The notes under the pieces were generated by a model. It made no database searches and was not told where the DNA came from. It was given only the letters and a program-made list of their open reading frames with translations. From Microbulbifer marinus (lineage in GTDB: Bacteria; Pseudomonadota; Gammaproteobacteria; Pseudomonadales; Cellvibrionaceae): 64,000 nucleotides of DNA. Below are positions 41,659 through 50,362 of the stretch, piece by piece. The stretch spans positions 682,001 through 746,000 of the forward strand of contig NZ_FNQO01000002.1 of NCBI RefSeq assembly GCF_900107725.1. The letters are read 5' to 3'. Position 1 is the stretch's first letter; every line of letters starts with the position of its first letter. A program made the position numbers and the translations under genes.

Positions 41659-42615
41659 ATGGAATACAAGGACTACTACAGCATTCTCGGCCTCGAGCGC
41701 GGTGCCGATCAGGCCGAAATCAAGCGCGCCTACCGCAAGCTGGCGCGCAAATACCACCCGGATGTGAGCAAGGAGGAGCAGGCCGAGGACCGCTTCAAGG
41801 AAGTGAGCGAGGCCTATGAGGTGCTCAAGGATCCGGAGAAGCGCGCCGCCTACGACCAGGTCGGTGCCGGCTATCACTCCGGCGAGGAGTTCCGCCCACC
41901 GCCCGGCTGGGACGCGGGCTTCGAGTTCCACGGCGGCGGCTACACCGAGGCCGATCCGGAGGCGTTCAGCGATTTCTTCGAGAGCCTGTTCGGCCGCGCC
42001 GGCGGCTTTGGCGGCGGTTTCGGCGGCGCCCAGCGGCGGCAGTTCCACGCCGAGGGCGAGAACACCTACGCCAAGATCGCCATCGACCTGGAGGACAGCT
42101 ATCGCGGCGGTACCCGTCAGATCACGCTGAAGCACTCGGTACTCGGGCCCGACGGCCGCCCCCAGATCAAGGAGCGCAAGCTCAACGTGAAGATTCCGAA
42201 GGGTATCACTGAGGGCCAGCAGATCCGTCTGACCGGCCAGGGCGAGCCCGGCGTCGGCGAGGGCAAGCCCGGCGATCTCTACCTGGAAATCACCTTCAAT
42301 CCGCACCGGCTGTATCATGCCGAGGGCAAGACGGTATACCTGGACCTGCCGCTGACCCCCTGGGAGGCGGCCCTCGGTGCCAAGGTGCAGGCACCGACGC
42401 CGGATGGCCCGGTACACCTGACGATACCCGCGAACAGCAAGGACGGCAGCAAGCTGCGCCTGAAGGGGCGCGGTATTCCGGCCAAGGAGCCCGGCGACCT
42501 GTACGTCGTGCTGAATGTGGTGGCACCGCCGGCCAATACCGAGGCGGAAAAGGATGCCTATCGCCAGTTCAGCCAGGCATTTGAATTCGATCCGCGCACC
42601 GGCATGGGAGGCTAG
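41659..42615 (+). CDS. cbpA: Curved DNA-binding protein CbpA (DnaJ family)
   Basis: CbpA is a type II J-domain co-chaperone of DnaK that also binds curved DNA. The J domain occupies residues 1-70 with the HPD motif in ARKYHPDVSKEE. A Gly/Phe-rich linker (GRAGGFGGGFGGA) follows, then two beta C-terminal domains (KIPKGITEGQQIRLTGQGEPGVG and IPANSKDGSKLRLKGRGIP). At 318 residues there is no zinc finger, as in CbpA. Its modulator cbpM follows after 2 bases, which makes the name firm. Confidence 0.95.
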   Translation: MEYKDYYSILGLERGADQAEIKRAYRKLARKYHPDVSKEEQAEDRFKEVSEAYEVLKDPEKRAAYDQVGAGYHSGEEFRPPPGWDAGFEFHGGGYTEADPEAFSDFFESLFGRAGGFGGGFGGAQRRQFHAEGENTYAKIAIDLEDSYRGGTRQITLKHSVLGPDGRPQIKERKLNVKIPKGITEGQQIRLTGQGEPGVGEGKPGDLYLEITFNPHRLYHAEGKTVYLDLPLTPWEAALGAKVQAPTPDGPVHLTIPANSKDGSKLRLKGRGIPAKEPGDLYVVLNVVAPPANTEAEKDAYRQFSQAFEFDPRTGMGG

Positions 42616-42617
42616 CA

Positions 42618-42938
42618 ATGGCGATCAGACATCACGACGAGATCACCGGCGCCATTCTCGATGAAGAGAGCGAACTGAGCCTCAGCGAGCTGTGTCGCGC
42701 CTGCGGCATGCCGGCGGAGCGGATCATCGCGCTGGTGGAGGAAGGCGTCATCGAGCCGCGCGGCCACCGCACGCGCTGGCGCTTCAGTGGTATCTGCGTG
42801 CGCCGGGTGCGCAAGGTTTACACGCTGGAGCGGGATCTCGGCGTCAATCTGGCCGGTGCGGCGCTGGCGCTGGACCTGCTCGAGGAAATCGAGCGGTTGC
42901 AGGCGCGGCTGGCGCGCCTGGAAAGTCGGGAGGATTAG
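42618..42938 (+). CDS. cbpM: Chaperone modulator CbpM
   Basis: CbpM is a small helical MerR-like protein that binds the J domain of CbpA and blocks its activity. The 106 residues show LSLSELCRACGMPAERIIALVEEGVIEPRG, the winged-helix-like N terminus, and a C-terminal coiled helix (LDLLEEIERLQARLARLE). It follows cbpA with a 2-base gap and overlaps nothing else. Confidence 0.92.
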   Translation: MAIRHHDEITGAILDEESELSLSELCRACGMPAERIIALVEEGVIEPRGHRTRWRFSGICVRRVRKVYTLERDLGVNLAGAALALDLLEEIERLQARLARLESRED

Positions 42939-42956
42939 GTTTGTCCGCAGGGCCGG

Positions 42957-43940
42957 TCAGCTGGTCGCCACCCGGGTAATCGTCATCACCAGATAGGTGT
43001 TGTAGGCGATATAGGCCAGCAGCAGCGCCGCACCCTCGAAGCGGTTGATGCGGCCCTGGCCACGGAAGCCGTAGCCGAAGATAAACAGCGCGATCGTCAG
43101 GCCCACCACCATCGGCCAGTCCCGCGACAGCAGTTCCGGCGGTACGCTCGACATGGGTGCAATGGCGCCGGCAATACCCACCACCGCCAGCAGGTTGAAC
43201 ATATTCGAGCCCACCACATTGCCGATGGCGATATCGTGTTCGCCCTTGCGGGCGGCGACGACGGTGGCCGCCAGTTCCGGCAATGACGTGCCCAGCGCGA
43301 CAATGGTGAGGCCGATGATCAGGTCGCTGACGCCGAGTGATTCGGCGATGGTCACCGCGCCCCACACCAGGATGCGCGAGCTGACGATCAGCAGCGCCAG
43401 GCCGGCGATCACCCAGAAGATGGCGCGCCCCAGGGTCATCGCGTGGATTTCCAGCTCGCCCTCGATACTGCTCTCCATCACATCGCCCTTGCCGGTCATG
43501 GCCGAGTAGATGGTCCAGCCGATCAGGCCGAAGAAGCCCGCCAGCAGCACCATCGCTTCCCAGCGCTCCAGGCTGTCGTTCCACAGGAAGGCGCCGGTCA
43601 GGCAGCTGATGGCCAGTAGTAGTGGCAGCTCCTTGCGCACGATTTTCGAGTGCACGGCCAATGGAATCACCAGCGCGGTAACGCCGAGGATCAGGCCGGT
43701 ATTGGCAATGTTGGAGCCGTAGGCGTTGCCCAGCGCCAGGCCCGGGCTGCCGTCCAGCGCCGCCATCGCAGACACCACCATTTCCGGTGCGGAAGTGCCG
43801 AAGCCGACGATCACCATACCGATCAGCAGGGTCGGCATGCCGGCGTGCTTGGCGGTCGCCGCCGCGCCCTCGACGAAGCGGTCGGCGCTCCAGACCAGTA
43901 GCGCGAATCCGGCGATGATGGCGAGGGCGGCGAGAATCAT
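42957..43940 (-). CDS. Calcium/sodium antiporter (YrbG family)
   Basis: This inner-membrane cation:proton or cation:sodium exchanger of the CaCA superfamily has two inverted halves. Each carries an alpha-repeat: GMVIVGFGTSAPEMVVSAMAAL with GNAYGSNIANTGLILG in the first, and GLTIVALGTSLPELAATVVAA with GNVVGSNMFNLLAVVG in the second. About ten helices are seen in 327 residues. ATG at 43940 is used because the first transmembrane helix starts there. It ends 18 bases from the cbpM stop on the opposite strand. Confidence 0.93.
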   Translation of the reverse strand: MILAALAIIAGFALLVWSADRFVEGAAATAKHAGMPTLLIGMVIVGFGTSAPEMVVSAMAALDGSPGLALGNAYGSNIANTGLILGVTALVIPLAVHSKIVRKELPLLLAISCLTGAFLWNDSLERWEAMVLLAGFFGLIGWTIYSAMTGKGDVMESSIEGELEIHAMTLGRAIFWVIAGLALLIVSSRILVWGAVTIAESLGVSDLIIGLTIVALGTSLPELAATVVAARKGEHDIAIGNVVGSNMFNLLAVVGIAGAIAPMSSVPPELLSRDWPMVVGLTIALFIFGYGFRGQGRINRFEGAALLLAYIAYNTYLVMTITRVATS

Positions 43941-44235
43941 ATGGCGTCCTATGTCGATACAGTCACGGTAGAGATTAGGGCAATCGCCCGGCAAACGGGG
44001 GGCCGATTGTACCGGCTCCGTCAGATTCAGGAAGGGCGCCGGCGAAATAGCATTCCCACATCGTACAAATTGCCGCGGTAGTCCGGCCGGTCAGCAGGCT
44101 TTAGCGCAAATACTGATCTAGAGTGAATGCATACGCGGGTAACTCTGTAGGGTTCTGTCTGGCGCGATGCGATGCGCCGGCGACTGCAGACCGGCCCGGA
44201 TTCTTCGACCTTAACCCACACATGAGGTATTCGAG

Positions 44236-44493
44236 ATGGCGTTGAAGGCAGTGAACGGTGTATTGGCGGTGCTCGCCCTGACGGTGCTGTGCACCGCCTG
44301 CGGTGAACGCGAAAAACGCGAGGAAGTTCGCGAGGAAAAGGAAATGGCGCCGGCCGCGGGCTGTTGCCAGAAGGCGGACAATTCCTGTGCCAGTCCGGTG
44401 ACCCGGGAACAGTGCGAGGGGCTGAACGGCACCTTCCACGAGGGCGGTGCCTGCCAAGACGATGGCACCTGCGGCGTCCAACAGCCGCAATAG
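44236..44493 (+). CDS. Small cysteine-rich lipoprotein
   Basis: The 85-residue protein starts at ATG 44236 behind GAGG. A signal peptide ends in LCTAC, the lipobox, so Cys is lipidated near residue 22. After an acidic/basic spacer (EREKREEVREEKE) the mature part has a pattern of six cysteines (CC, C, C, C, C in GCCQKADNSCASPVTREQC and GGACQDDGTC). It is compact and probably disulfide-bonded or metal-binding. No family is recognised. Confidence 0.7.
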   Translation: MALKAVNGVLAVLALTVLCTACGEREKREEVREEKEMAPAAGCCQKADNSCASPVTREQCEGLNGTFHEGGACQDDGTCGVQQPQ

Positions 44494-44717
44494 CCGCGCT
44501 CCTCTCCGTACAACCAGCCAGCCGAGCCGGCCGTGCGGGCTGTCGCACGGTCGGCTCAGTCTGTGCTGGTGATGCCAGCTGCTGAAACCCTAATGGGGTT
44601 TCGCGCGCTGCCGTTTGGGGCAGTCCAGCCGGGGGCAGTCCGGCCGGTCAGTGGGGCCTGTGGCGTCGGCGCATTACAGTGAAGGGGTACCCGAGCAACT
44701 GTGTAAGGGCCCTTGGC

Positions 44718-45536
44718 ATGAACAAGAAACTGTTGTTGGGCGCCCTGATCGGCGCCGGCATATCCATGTTGAACAAGAAGCGCCGTCAGGCACCACCGAC
44801 CGAGACGCCGCATATCCCCCCTCCCGATTTCTCCCGAGTGCCGCCGCCGACCTCCACCCGTGCGCCGCAGGACAGCGGGCTGGACAATGTCTTCGGCGGT
44901 CGGGCACAGCCTGGCGCCGTTCCCACGGTTGGTGGAGCCGCGGTACTGATGGATATCGCCCGCCGCATCTTCCAGCAGATGCAGCAGCGCGGCACGACCG
45001 GCGCATCGGCGGGCACGCCTGCCGGCACCGGCGACCTGAACGATATCCTCGGCCAGATCTTCGGCCGCCTGAACGGCAAATTCGGCCAGCAGGGCCCGCT
45101 GGGGCAGGGCACAGATGCCAGTGCCTGGCGCAAGGCGGGCCAAAGCGGCATGTTGGGTTTTGCCGCCAATGACAGCAGTCCCCACGGCCAGGAGCAGGCC
45201 GAGCTGATGCTGCACGCGATGGTCGCCGCCGCCCAGGCGGATGGCCGCATCGACGAGCAGGAGCAGCGCAATATCCTCGGCGCGCTGGAGGGCCAGCTGG
45301 ACAGAGCGGAATTGCGCGAGCTGCAACGACTCCTCACCACGCCGGTGGACATCGACCAGGTCGTGGACCGAGTGCAGGACCCGGCTACCGCATTCGACGT
45401 CTACCTGGTATCGGCGATGACGATCAACGAGGACAACCCGCGCGAACACGCCTACATGGATCAGCTGGCGGCGAAGCTCGGTATCTCCGAGGAGGCCGCG
45501 CACCTGATCGAGGCGCAGGTACCCCACGCGGCCTGA
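44718..45536 (+). CDS. DUF533/TerB-like protein
   Basis: The 272-residue protein starts at ATG 44718 (MNKKLLLGALIGAGISMLNKK), a short N-terminal hydrophobic stretch that may anchor it. A Pro-rich, low-complexity part (PPPDFSRVPPPTSTRAP) follows, with a Gly-rich segment to about residue 150. The C-terminal 115 residues (QEQAELMLHAMVAAAQADGRIDEQEQRNILGAL) form the helical DUF533/TerB domain found in YebE. The function is unknown. The start further upstream at 44679 would add residues without a ribosome binding site. Confidence 0.8.
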   Translation: MNKKLLLGALIGAGISMLNKKRRQAPPTETPHIPPPDFSRVPPPTSTRAPQDSGLDNVFGGRAQPGAVPTVGGAAVLMDIARRIFQQMQQRGTTGASAGTPAGTGDLNDILGQIFGRLNGKFGQQGPLGQGTDASAWRKAGQSGMLGFAANDSSPHGQEQAELMLHAMVAAAQADGRIDEQEQRNILGALEGQLDRAELRELQRLLTTPVDIDQVVDRVQDPATAFDVYLVSAMTINEDNPREHAYMDQLAAKLGISEEAAHLIEAQVPHAA

Positions 45537-45556
45537 GCGCGCAATAGTGGCAACGA

Positions 45557-45586
45557 ACAAGGGCGAACCAACTGGTTCGCCCTTGT
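45557..45586. terminator. Long perfect inverted repeat after the DUF533 gene
   Basis: ACAAGGGCGAACCA (45557-45570) pairs with TGGTTCGCCCTTGT (45573-45586), a 14-bp stem with only a 2-base gap. It is well placed to stop the DUF533 transcript but lacks a T-tract, so it may instead be a protein site or a remnant of a repeat. Confidence 0.5.
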
Positions 45587-45610
45587 CGTAAGTAATCTTC
45601 TGTTTCCAAA

Positions 45611-45712
45611 TCGTCACAACGGCGCAGGCCGGTATCCAGAACAACTATCGGAGTCGCTGGTTTCCGGTACCGGATCGAGCCCGGCATGACGTTCCTGCGC
45701 CGGAACGACGAA
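45611..45712. repeat. Dispersed palindromic repeat, copy D
   Basis: The 102-base element runs from TCGTCACAACGGCGCAGG to CCGGAACGACGAA. Like copies A and B it holds two GC-rich arms with CGCAGGCCGG and CCTGCGCCGG and ends in TCGTC/GACGAA. It lies at the 3' end of the serine hydrolase gene. Confidence 0.7.
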
Positions 45713-45718
45713 AAGTAA

Positions 45719-47074
45719 TCAGGCGCCGGGCAGCAACTCGGCGAAGTTCTCCCCGGTCGGATAGCCGCCGGCAGACCAGCCCAAATGCACCACCACGGTG
45801 TTGGTCGAGGGCGAGATCATCACTACCTGCTTGCGGTTGCCACTCATGAAATAGGCATCCGCCGGCAACTGCGGGTAGCGCAGCGCATCGCCGCCGCCGT
45901 TCAGCCAGAACTGGTAGCCGTAGCGCGGTTCGTTGGCGCTGGGGTTCGGCGCCGCCGCGCGCGCGACCCAGTCGGCGCCCAGCAGCTGCTCGCCGCGCCA
46001 CTCGCCGCGGTTCAGCATCAGCTGTCCCAGCCGCGCCCAGTCGCGGCCGGAGGCATAGATATAGGAACTGCCGACGAACACCCCGCTCGGATCCACCTCG
46101 AACACCGTATGCGCCATGCCCAGCGGCTGCAGTATCTCGCGGCTGAAGAAATCCAGGCTCGCCTGCACGTCGCCGCCGAGCTGCTCGTGCATCCAGCGCG
46201 CGAGCAGGTTGGTGGTGCCGGAGGAATAGGAAAAGTGTTGTCCCGGCTCATACATGGCCGGGCTCACCATGGCCACGTCCGACGCGCTGTGCGCGTTGAA
46301 CAGCATCTTTGTCGCGTCGCTGCCCGGCGCATAGGTCTCGTCGAAGTCGAGGCCCGACGACATCCGCAGCAGATCCTCGAGCGCGATCTGCGCGCGCGCG
46401 TCCCTGGCCCATGCGGCGAACACCGGCTTGCTCTGGCTGTTCGCCAGTCCCAGGGCTTCCATGCGCCCCAGCATCATCGCCGTCAGGCTCTTGCCCATCG
46501 ACCAGCCGAGCAGCGGTGTCTCGGCATCGATACCCGGGCCGTAGGCCTCTGCAAGCAGTTTGCCGTCCTGCACCACGACTAAAGCGCGGGTCTGCAGGCC
46601 GGCGGCGTTGTCCCGGGCGACGATCGCCTCAACACGCTGCTGCAGATTGGCGTCGATGGACGAAACGCTGCTGCCGAGCGGCCACTCGTCGCCGTTCGTT
46701 AGCACCGGCTGCACCTGCACCTGATCCAGCGTGCTGGTATCGCCGATATCCAGTGTGCAGCCGAGGCCGTCGCGGTAGCTGGCGCTGGTGCGGCCCATGC
46801 CGAGCAGCGCCGCGCTGACGCGCTTGTCGGCGTAGTGCAGATCCAGCAGGCGGTTGGCCGGGGAGTAGGAGGCCAGGTCGTCGACGATGCGCGCCTCGTC
46901 GAAGCCGGACACGAAACGGGCCGAGCAGGCCAGCTTGGCGCCCATGCCGGTGGCGACGCGCACGGCGCTGCCGAGCTGGGTGATGGAAAAGCCGAGCAGG
47001 CTCGGCGCCAGCAGTGCCAGGGCCAGCAGCAGTGCGGCCGCGCTGCCCAGCAGTAGCGTGATGGTTTTTTTCAT
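45719..47074 (-). CDS. Serine hydrolase, class C beta-lactamase/esterase fold
   Basis: The 451-residue secreted hydrolase of the PBP4*/class C beta-lactamase superfamily has an N-terminal hydrophobic signal or anchor (TITLLLGSAAALLLALALLAPSLLG). SMGK in GWSMGKSLTAMM is the catalytic SxxK, YSSG in FSYSSGTTN is the YxN-equivalent, and HLGWSAGG near the end replaces KTG. The first 140 residues before the domain are not recognised. It could be an esterase, a D-aminopeptidase or a peptidoglycan hydrolase; the substrate is unknown. Confidence 0.88.
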   Translation of the reverse strand: MKKTITLLLGSAAALLLALALLAPSLLGFSITQLGSAVRVATGMGAKLACSARFVSGFDEARIVDDLASYSPANRLLDLHYADKRVSAALLGMGRTSASYRDGLGCTLDIGDTSTLDQVQVQPVLTNGDEWPLGSSVSSIDANLQQRVEAIVARDNAAGLQTRALVVVQDGKLLAEAYGPGIDAETPLLGWSMGKSLTAMMLGRMEALGLANSQSKPVFAAWARDARAQIALEDLLRMSSGLDFDETYAPGSDATKMLFNAHSASDVAMVSPAMYEPGQHFSYSSGTTNLLARWMHEQLGGDVQASLDFFSREILQPLGMAHTVFEVDPSGVFVGSSYIYASGRDWARLGQLMLNRGEWRGEQLLGADWVARAAAPNPSANEPRYGYQFWLNGGGDALRYPQLPADAYFMSGNRKQVVMISPSTNTVVVHLGWSAGGYPTGENFAELLPGA

Positions 47075-47367
47075 TGTTGTTCCGTCGGGGCGTAGAAAGG
47101 TTCTGCCGACGGATTGTATCGGGCGTAGATGACCGTTACTGGTTCGTTTGAGCCGTAAAGCTGCCGGTTGGTGTCAGCTCCCGGCGCTGCGGTTTGGGTT
47201 CTGTGCACGTTAGAAATAGTGCAAGCCACTAGCTGGATTGGACCAGAAACTGGCGGACTAGGCTGGTTTTGCTGAATTTTGGCGCCATCTGGCCGCCATA
47301 TAGCGGACTTCGCGCCAATTGGATGACCGGAATCCGCATCGGAGACCACAGATTGTGCCCGCACCCC

Positions 47368-47414
47368 TTGACATTAGTTGCACGTGTAACTAACTTCGTT
47401 GCACCTGAAACTAA
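47368..47414 (+). promoter_or_regulatory. hpd promoter with two tandem MarR-like operators
   Basis: TTGACA at 47368-47373 and TAACTT at 47391-47396 are 17 bases apart. The dyad TTAGTTGCACGTGTAACTAA (47374-47393) fills the spacer, and a second, weaker copy TTCGTTGCACCTGAAACTAA (47395-47414) follows with centres 21 bases, or two helical turns, apart. The pattern is typical of MarR-family repressors, which control tyrosine and phenylpropanoid catabolism in related bacteria. The repressor gene is not in the window. Confidence 0.6.
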
Positions 47415-47468
47415 TGAGTATGCTGCCGCACGGATGGCAGCCCAACGAGAGAAAAAACGGAGGACCAC

Positions 47469-48554
47469 ATGGCCGATTTGTTTGAAAACCCGATGGGTCT
47501 CGATGGCTTTGAGTTTGTCGAATTCACCGCGCCGGAAAAAGGCATCCTCGAGCACGTATTCGCGGCCATGGGCTTCGAAAAGGTAGCCCGCCACCGCTCC
47601 AAGGACGTCGAACTGTGGCGTCAGGGTGATATCAACTTCGTCACCAACTACGAGCCGGGCAGCCACGCCCACTACTACGCCCAGGAGCACGGCCCGTCTG
47701 CCTGTGGCATGGCCTTCCGTGTGAAGGACGCCAAGGCCGCCTACGAGCGGGCACTGGAGAAAGGCGCGCAGCCGCGCGAAATGCACACCGGCCCGATGGA
47801 GCTGCGCCTGCCGGCGATCAAGGGTATCGGCGGTGCCACCCTGTACCTGATCGACCGCTACAAGGAAGGCGAGACCATCTACGACATCGACTTCGAGTGG
47901 CTGGAAGGCGTCGACCACCATCCGAAAGGCTGTGGCTTCCACACCCTGGATCACCTGACCCACAACGTCTATCGCGGCCGCATGGAGTACTGGGCCAAGT
48001 ACTACGAAGACCTGTTCAACTTCCGCGAGATCCGCTACTTCGACATCAAGGGCGAGTACACCGGCCTGCTGTCCAAGGCGATGACCGCGCCGGACGGCAA
48101 GATCCGCATCCCGCTGAACGAAGAGGCAGCCGGTGGCGGCGGCCAGATCGAAGAGTTCCTGATGAAGTACAACGGCGAGGGCATCCAGCACATCGCCTTT
48201 GCCTGTGACGACCTGATCCAGTGCTGGGACCGCCTGAAAGAGCGCGGCATGGAATTCATGACCCCGCCGCCGGACACCTACTACGACATGCTGGAAGAGC
48301 GCCTGCCGGGCCACGGTGAGCCCACCGGTGAACTGAAGTCCCGCGGCATCCTGCTGGACGGCACCACCGAAGGCGGCCAGCCGCGCCTGCTGCTGCAGAT
48401 CTTCTCCGCCAACATGCTCGGCCCGGTGTTCTTCGAGTTCATCCAGCGCAAGGAAGACGAAGGCTTCGGCGAGGGCAACTTCAAGGCGCTGTTCGAATCC
48501 ATCGAGCGCGATCAGCTGCAGCGCGGCGTGATCGGCGACAAGAAAGAGGCCTGA
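47469..48554 (+). CDS. hpd: 4-hydroxyphenylpyruvate dioxygenase
   Basis: This Fe(II) dioxygenase converts 4-hydroxyphenylpyruvate to homogentisate in tyrosine degradation. The 361 residues form two VOC-type halves. The second carries the iron ligands: His in [20 protein letters not shown], His in [11 protein letters not shown] and Glu in [32 protein letters not shown] at the C terminus is typical. It leads an operon with a VOC protein and a fumarylacetoacetase. A good ribosome binding site, GGAGG, lies before ATG 47469. Confidence 0.96.
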   Translation: MADLFENPMGLDGFEFVEFTAPEKGILEHVFAAMGFEKVARHRSKDVELWRQGDINFVTNYEPGSHAHYYAQEHGPSACGMAFRVKDAKAAYERALEKGAQPREMHTGPMELRLPAIKGIGGATLYLIDRYKEGETIYDIDFEWLEGVDHHPKGCGFHTLDHLTHNVYRGRMEYWAKYYEDLFNFREIRYFDIKGEYTGLLSKAMTAPDGKIRIPLNEEAAGGGGQIEEFLMKYNGEGIQHIAFACDDLIQCWDRLKERGMEFMTPPPDTYYDMLEERLPGHGEPTGELKSRGILLDGTTEGGQPRLLLQIFSANMLGPVFFEFIQRKEDEGFGEGNFKALFESIERDQLQRGVIGDKKEA

Positions 48555-48559
48555 GGCTG

Positions 48560-49120
48560 ATGGGCATCAAACGCATTCACCACGTGGCCTACCGCTGCAG
48601 GGATGCCAAGGAGACCGTGGAGTTTTACCGCGATCTCCTCGGCATGGACTTCCAGCTGGCCATCGCGGAAAACGAAGTGCCCTCCACCAAGGAGCCGGAC
48701 CCGTACATGCACGTGTTTCTCGACGCGGGCATGGGCAACGTGCTGGCCTTTTTCGAAATCCCCAACTCCCCGGACATGGGGCGCGATGAGAACACGCCCA
48801 AGTGGGTGCAGCACATCGCCTTCGAAGTGGAGGATATGGACGAACTGCTGGCGACCAAGGCCAAACTGGAAGCCGCCGGCGTGGACGTGCTCGGCCCGAC
48901 CGATCACACCATTTTCCAGTCCATCTATTTCTTCGACCCGAACGGCCACCGCATCGAGCTGGCCGCCAACACCGCCAAGCCCGGTATGCACTCCGAGCTG
49001 AAGCGCGTGGCGGAAGAGATGCTCGACGAGTGGTCGCGCACCAAGAAGGCACCGCGCCACGCCGCGTGGATGCACGGCGAAGAAGAGTTCAAACCGACTG
49101 TTGAAGTGGAGGCACAGTGA
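48560..49120 (+). CDS. VOC family protein in the tyrosine-degradation operon
   Basis: The 186-residue vicinal-oxygen-chelate protein has two beta-alpha-beta-beta-beta modules. KRIHHVAYRCRDAKETVEFY contributes the first metal His, VQHIAFEVEDMDELL the second and FFDPNGHRIELAAN the Glu. It is single-domain size and resembles glyoxalase or ring-cleavage dioxygenase-like enzymes. The gap to hpd is 5 bases and the overlap with fahA is GTGA. It may be a maleylacetoacetate-step helper or a dioxygenase of unknown substrate. Confidence 0.85.
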   Translation: MGIKRIHHVAYRCRDAKETVEFYRDLLGMDFQLAIAENEVPSTKEPDPYMHVFLDAGMGNVLAFFEIPNSPDMGRDENTPKWVQHIAFEVEDMDELLATKAKLEAAGVDVLGPTDHTIFQSIYFFDPNGHRIELAANTAKPGMHSELKRVAEEMLDEWSRTKKAPRHAAWMHGEEEFKPTVEVEAQ

Positions 49121-50124
49121 AGTTAGCCAGTCTTAAATCCGGCCGCGACGGCCAGCTGGTCGTCGTCAGCAACGACCTGACCCGCATGGCAGTGGCCAGC
49201 GACATCGCCCCGACCCTTCAGGCCGCGCTGGACAACTGGGCGGCCGCGTCGGCGGACCTGGAAGCGCTGCACGCGAAACTCGAGAGCGGCGAGATCCAGG
49301 GCGAAGCCTTCGACCAGGCCAAGTGCCACTCGCCCCTGCCGCGCGCCTACCACTGGGCCGACGGCAGTGCCTACGTCAACCATGTTGAGCTGGTGCGCAA
49401 GGCGCGTAACGCGGAAATGCCGGAGAGCTTCTGGACCGACCCGCTGATGTACCAGGGCGGTTCCGATACCTTCCTCGCGCCGCGCGAGCCGGTAAAAATG
49501 CCGCAGAGTGAAGGCTTCGGTATCGACTTCGAAGCAGAAATCGCCGTGATCACCGATGACGTGCCAATGGGGGTGACCGCGGAAGACGCGCTCAAGCACA
49601 TCAAACTGGTGATGCTGGTGAACGACGTTTCCCTGCGCGGCCTGATCCCGAACGAGCTGGCCAAGGGCTTCGGCTTCTACCAGTCCAAACCCTCCAGCGC
49701 CTTCTCGCCAGTGTGCGTGACGCCGGCGCAGCTGGGTGACAACTGGAAGGAAGGCAAGCTGCACCTGCCGCTGGTATCGCAGCTGAACGGCAGCAAGTTC
49801 GGCGAGCCGAATGCCGGCGTGGACATGACCTTCCACTTCGGCCAGCTGATCGCCCACGCGGCCAAGACCCGCCCGCTGGGTGCCGGCACCATCATCGGTT
49901 CCGGTACCGTGTCCAACAAGCTGGACGGCGGCCCGGGCAAGCCGGTGGCCGAGGGCGGCGTTGGCTACAGCTGTATCGCCGAGATCCGCATGATCGAGAC
50001 GATCCAGAACGGCCAGCCGAGCACGCCGTTTATGCAGTTCGGTGACAACATCGCCATCGAGATGGCGGACGAAAACGGCCAGTCCATTTTCGGCCGCATC
50101 GAGCAGACGGTGGAGCAGGCGTAA
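49117..50124 (+). CDS. fahA: Fumarylacetoacetate hydrolase
   Basis: This is the last enzyme of tyrosine/homogentisate degradation. It splits fumarylacetoacetate to fumarate and acetoacetate. The 335 residues have an SH3-like N-terminal part, then the FAH core: PLMYQGGSDTFLAPREPV, the metal-binding DFEAEIAVI, NDVSLRGLIPNEL and GAGTIIGSGTVSN. Start GTG 49117 overlaps the VOC stop and is preceded by GGAGG at 49108-49112. Homogentisate dioxygenase and the isomerase are not in the window. Confidence 0.92.
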   Translation: MKLASLKSGRDGQLVVVSNDLTRMAVASDIAPTLQAALDNWAAASADLEALHAKLESGEIQGEAFDQAKCHSPLPRAYHWADGSAYVNHVELVRKARNAEMPESFWTDPLMYQGGSDTFLAPREPVKMPQSEGFGIDFEAEIAVITDDVPMGVTAEDALKHIKLVMLVNDVSLRGLIPNELAKGFGFYQSKPSSAFSPVCVTPAQLGDNWKEGKLHLPLVSQLNGSKFGEPNAGVDMTFHFGQLIAHAAKTRPLGAGTIIGSGTVSNKLDGGPGKPVAEGGVGYSCIAEIRMIETIQNGQPSTPFMQFGDNIAIEMADENGQSIFGRIEQTVEQA

Positions 50125-50140
50125 CGCCGCCAGCGCGAAC

Positions 50141-50173
50141 AAAAAAGGCCACCAGTAGGTGGCCTTTTTTATT
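50141..50173 (+). terminator. Rho-independent terminator of the hpd operon
   Basis: AAAGGCCACC (50144-50153) pairs with GGTGGCCTTT (50158-50167), a 10-bp stem, with A residues before and T residues after. It closes the hpd-VOC-fahA operon. Confidence 0.9.
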
Positions 50174-50362
50174 GTTTCCTTCGCACCCTGTTCGGTATTC
50201 CCGTCTGCCGCCCGCACAGGCCATGCGGCTATTGTTGCATTTTCACCCGCCGCCGCCAGGGCCAGTAGTTACGCGGCTCGCGTCCGATACTCCGATGTTA
50301 TTCACAGATCTATCCAGGTAATGTGTGAGTAACCGCAGCGTCACACTGAGCGTGGCCAACCG

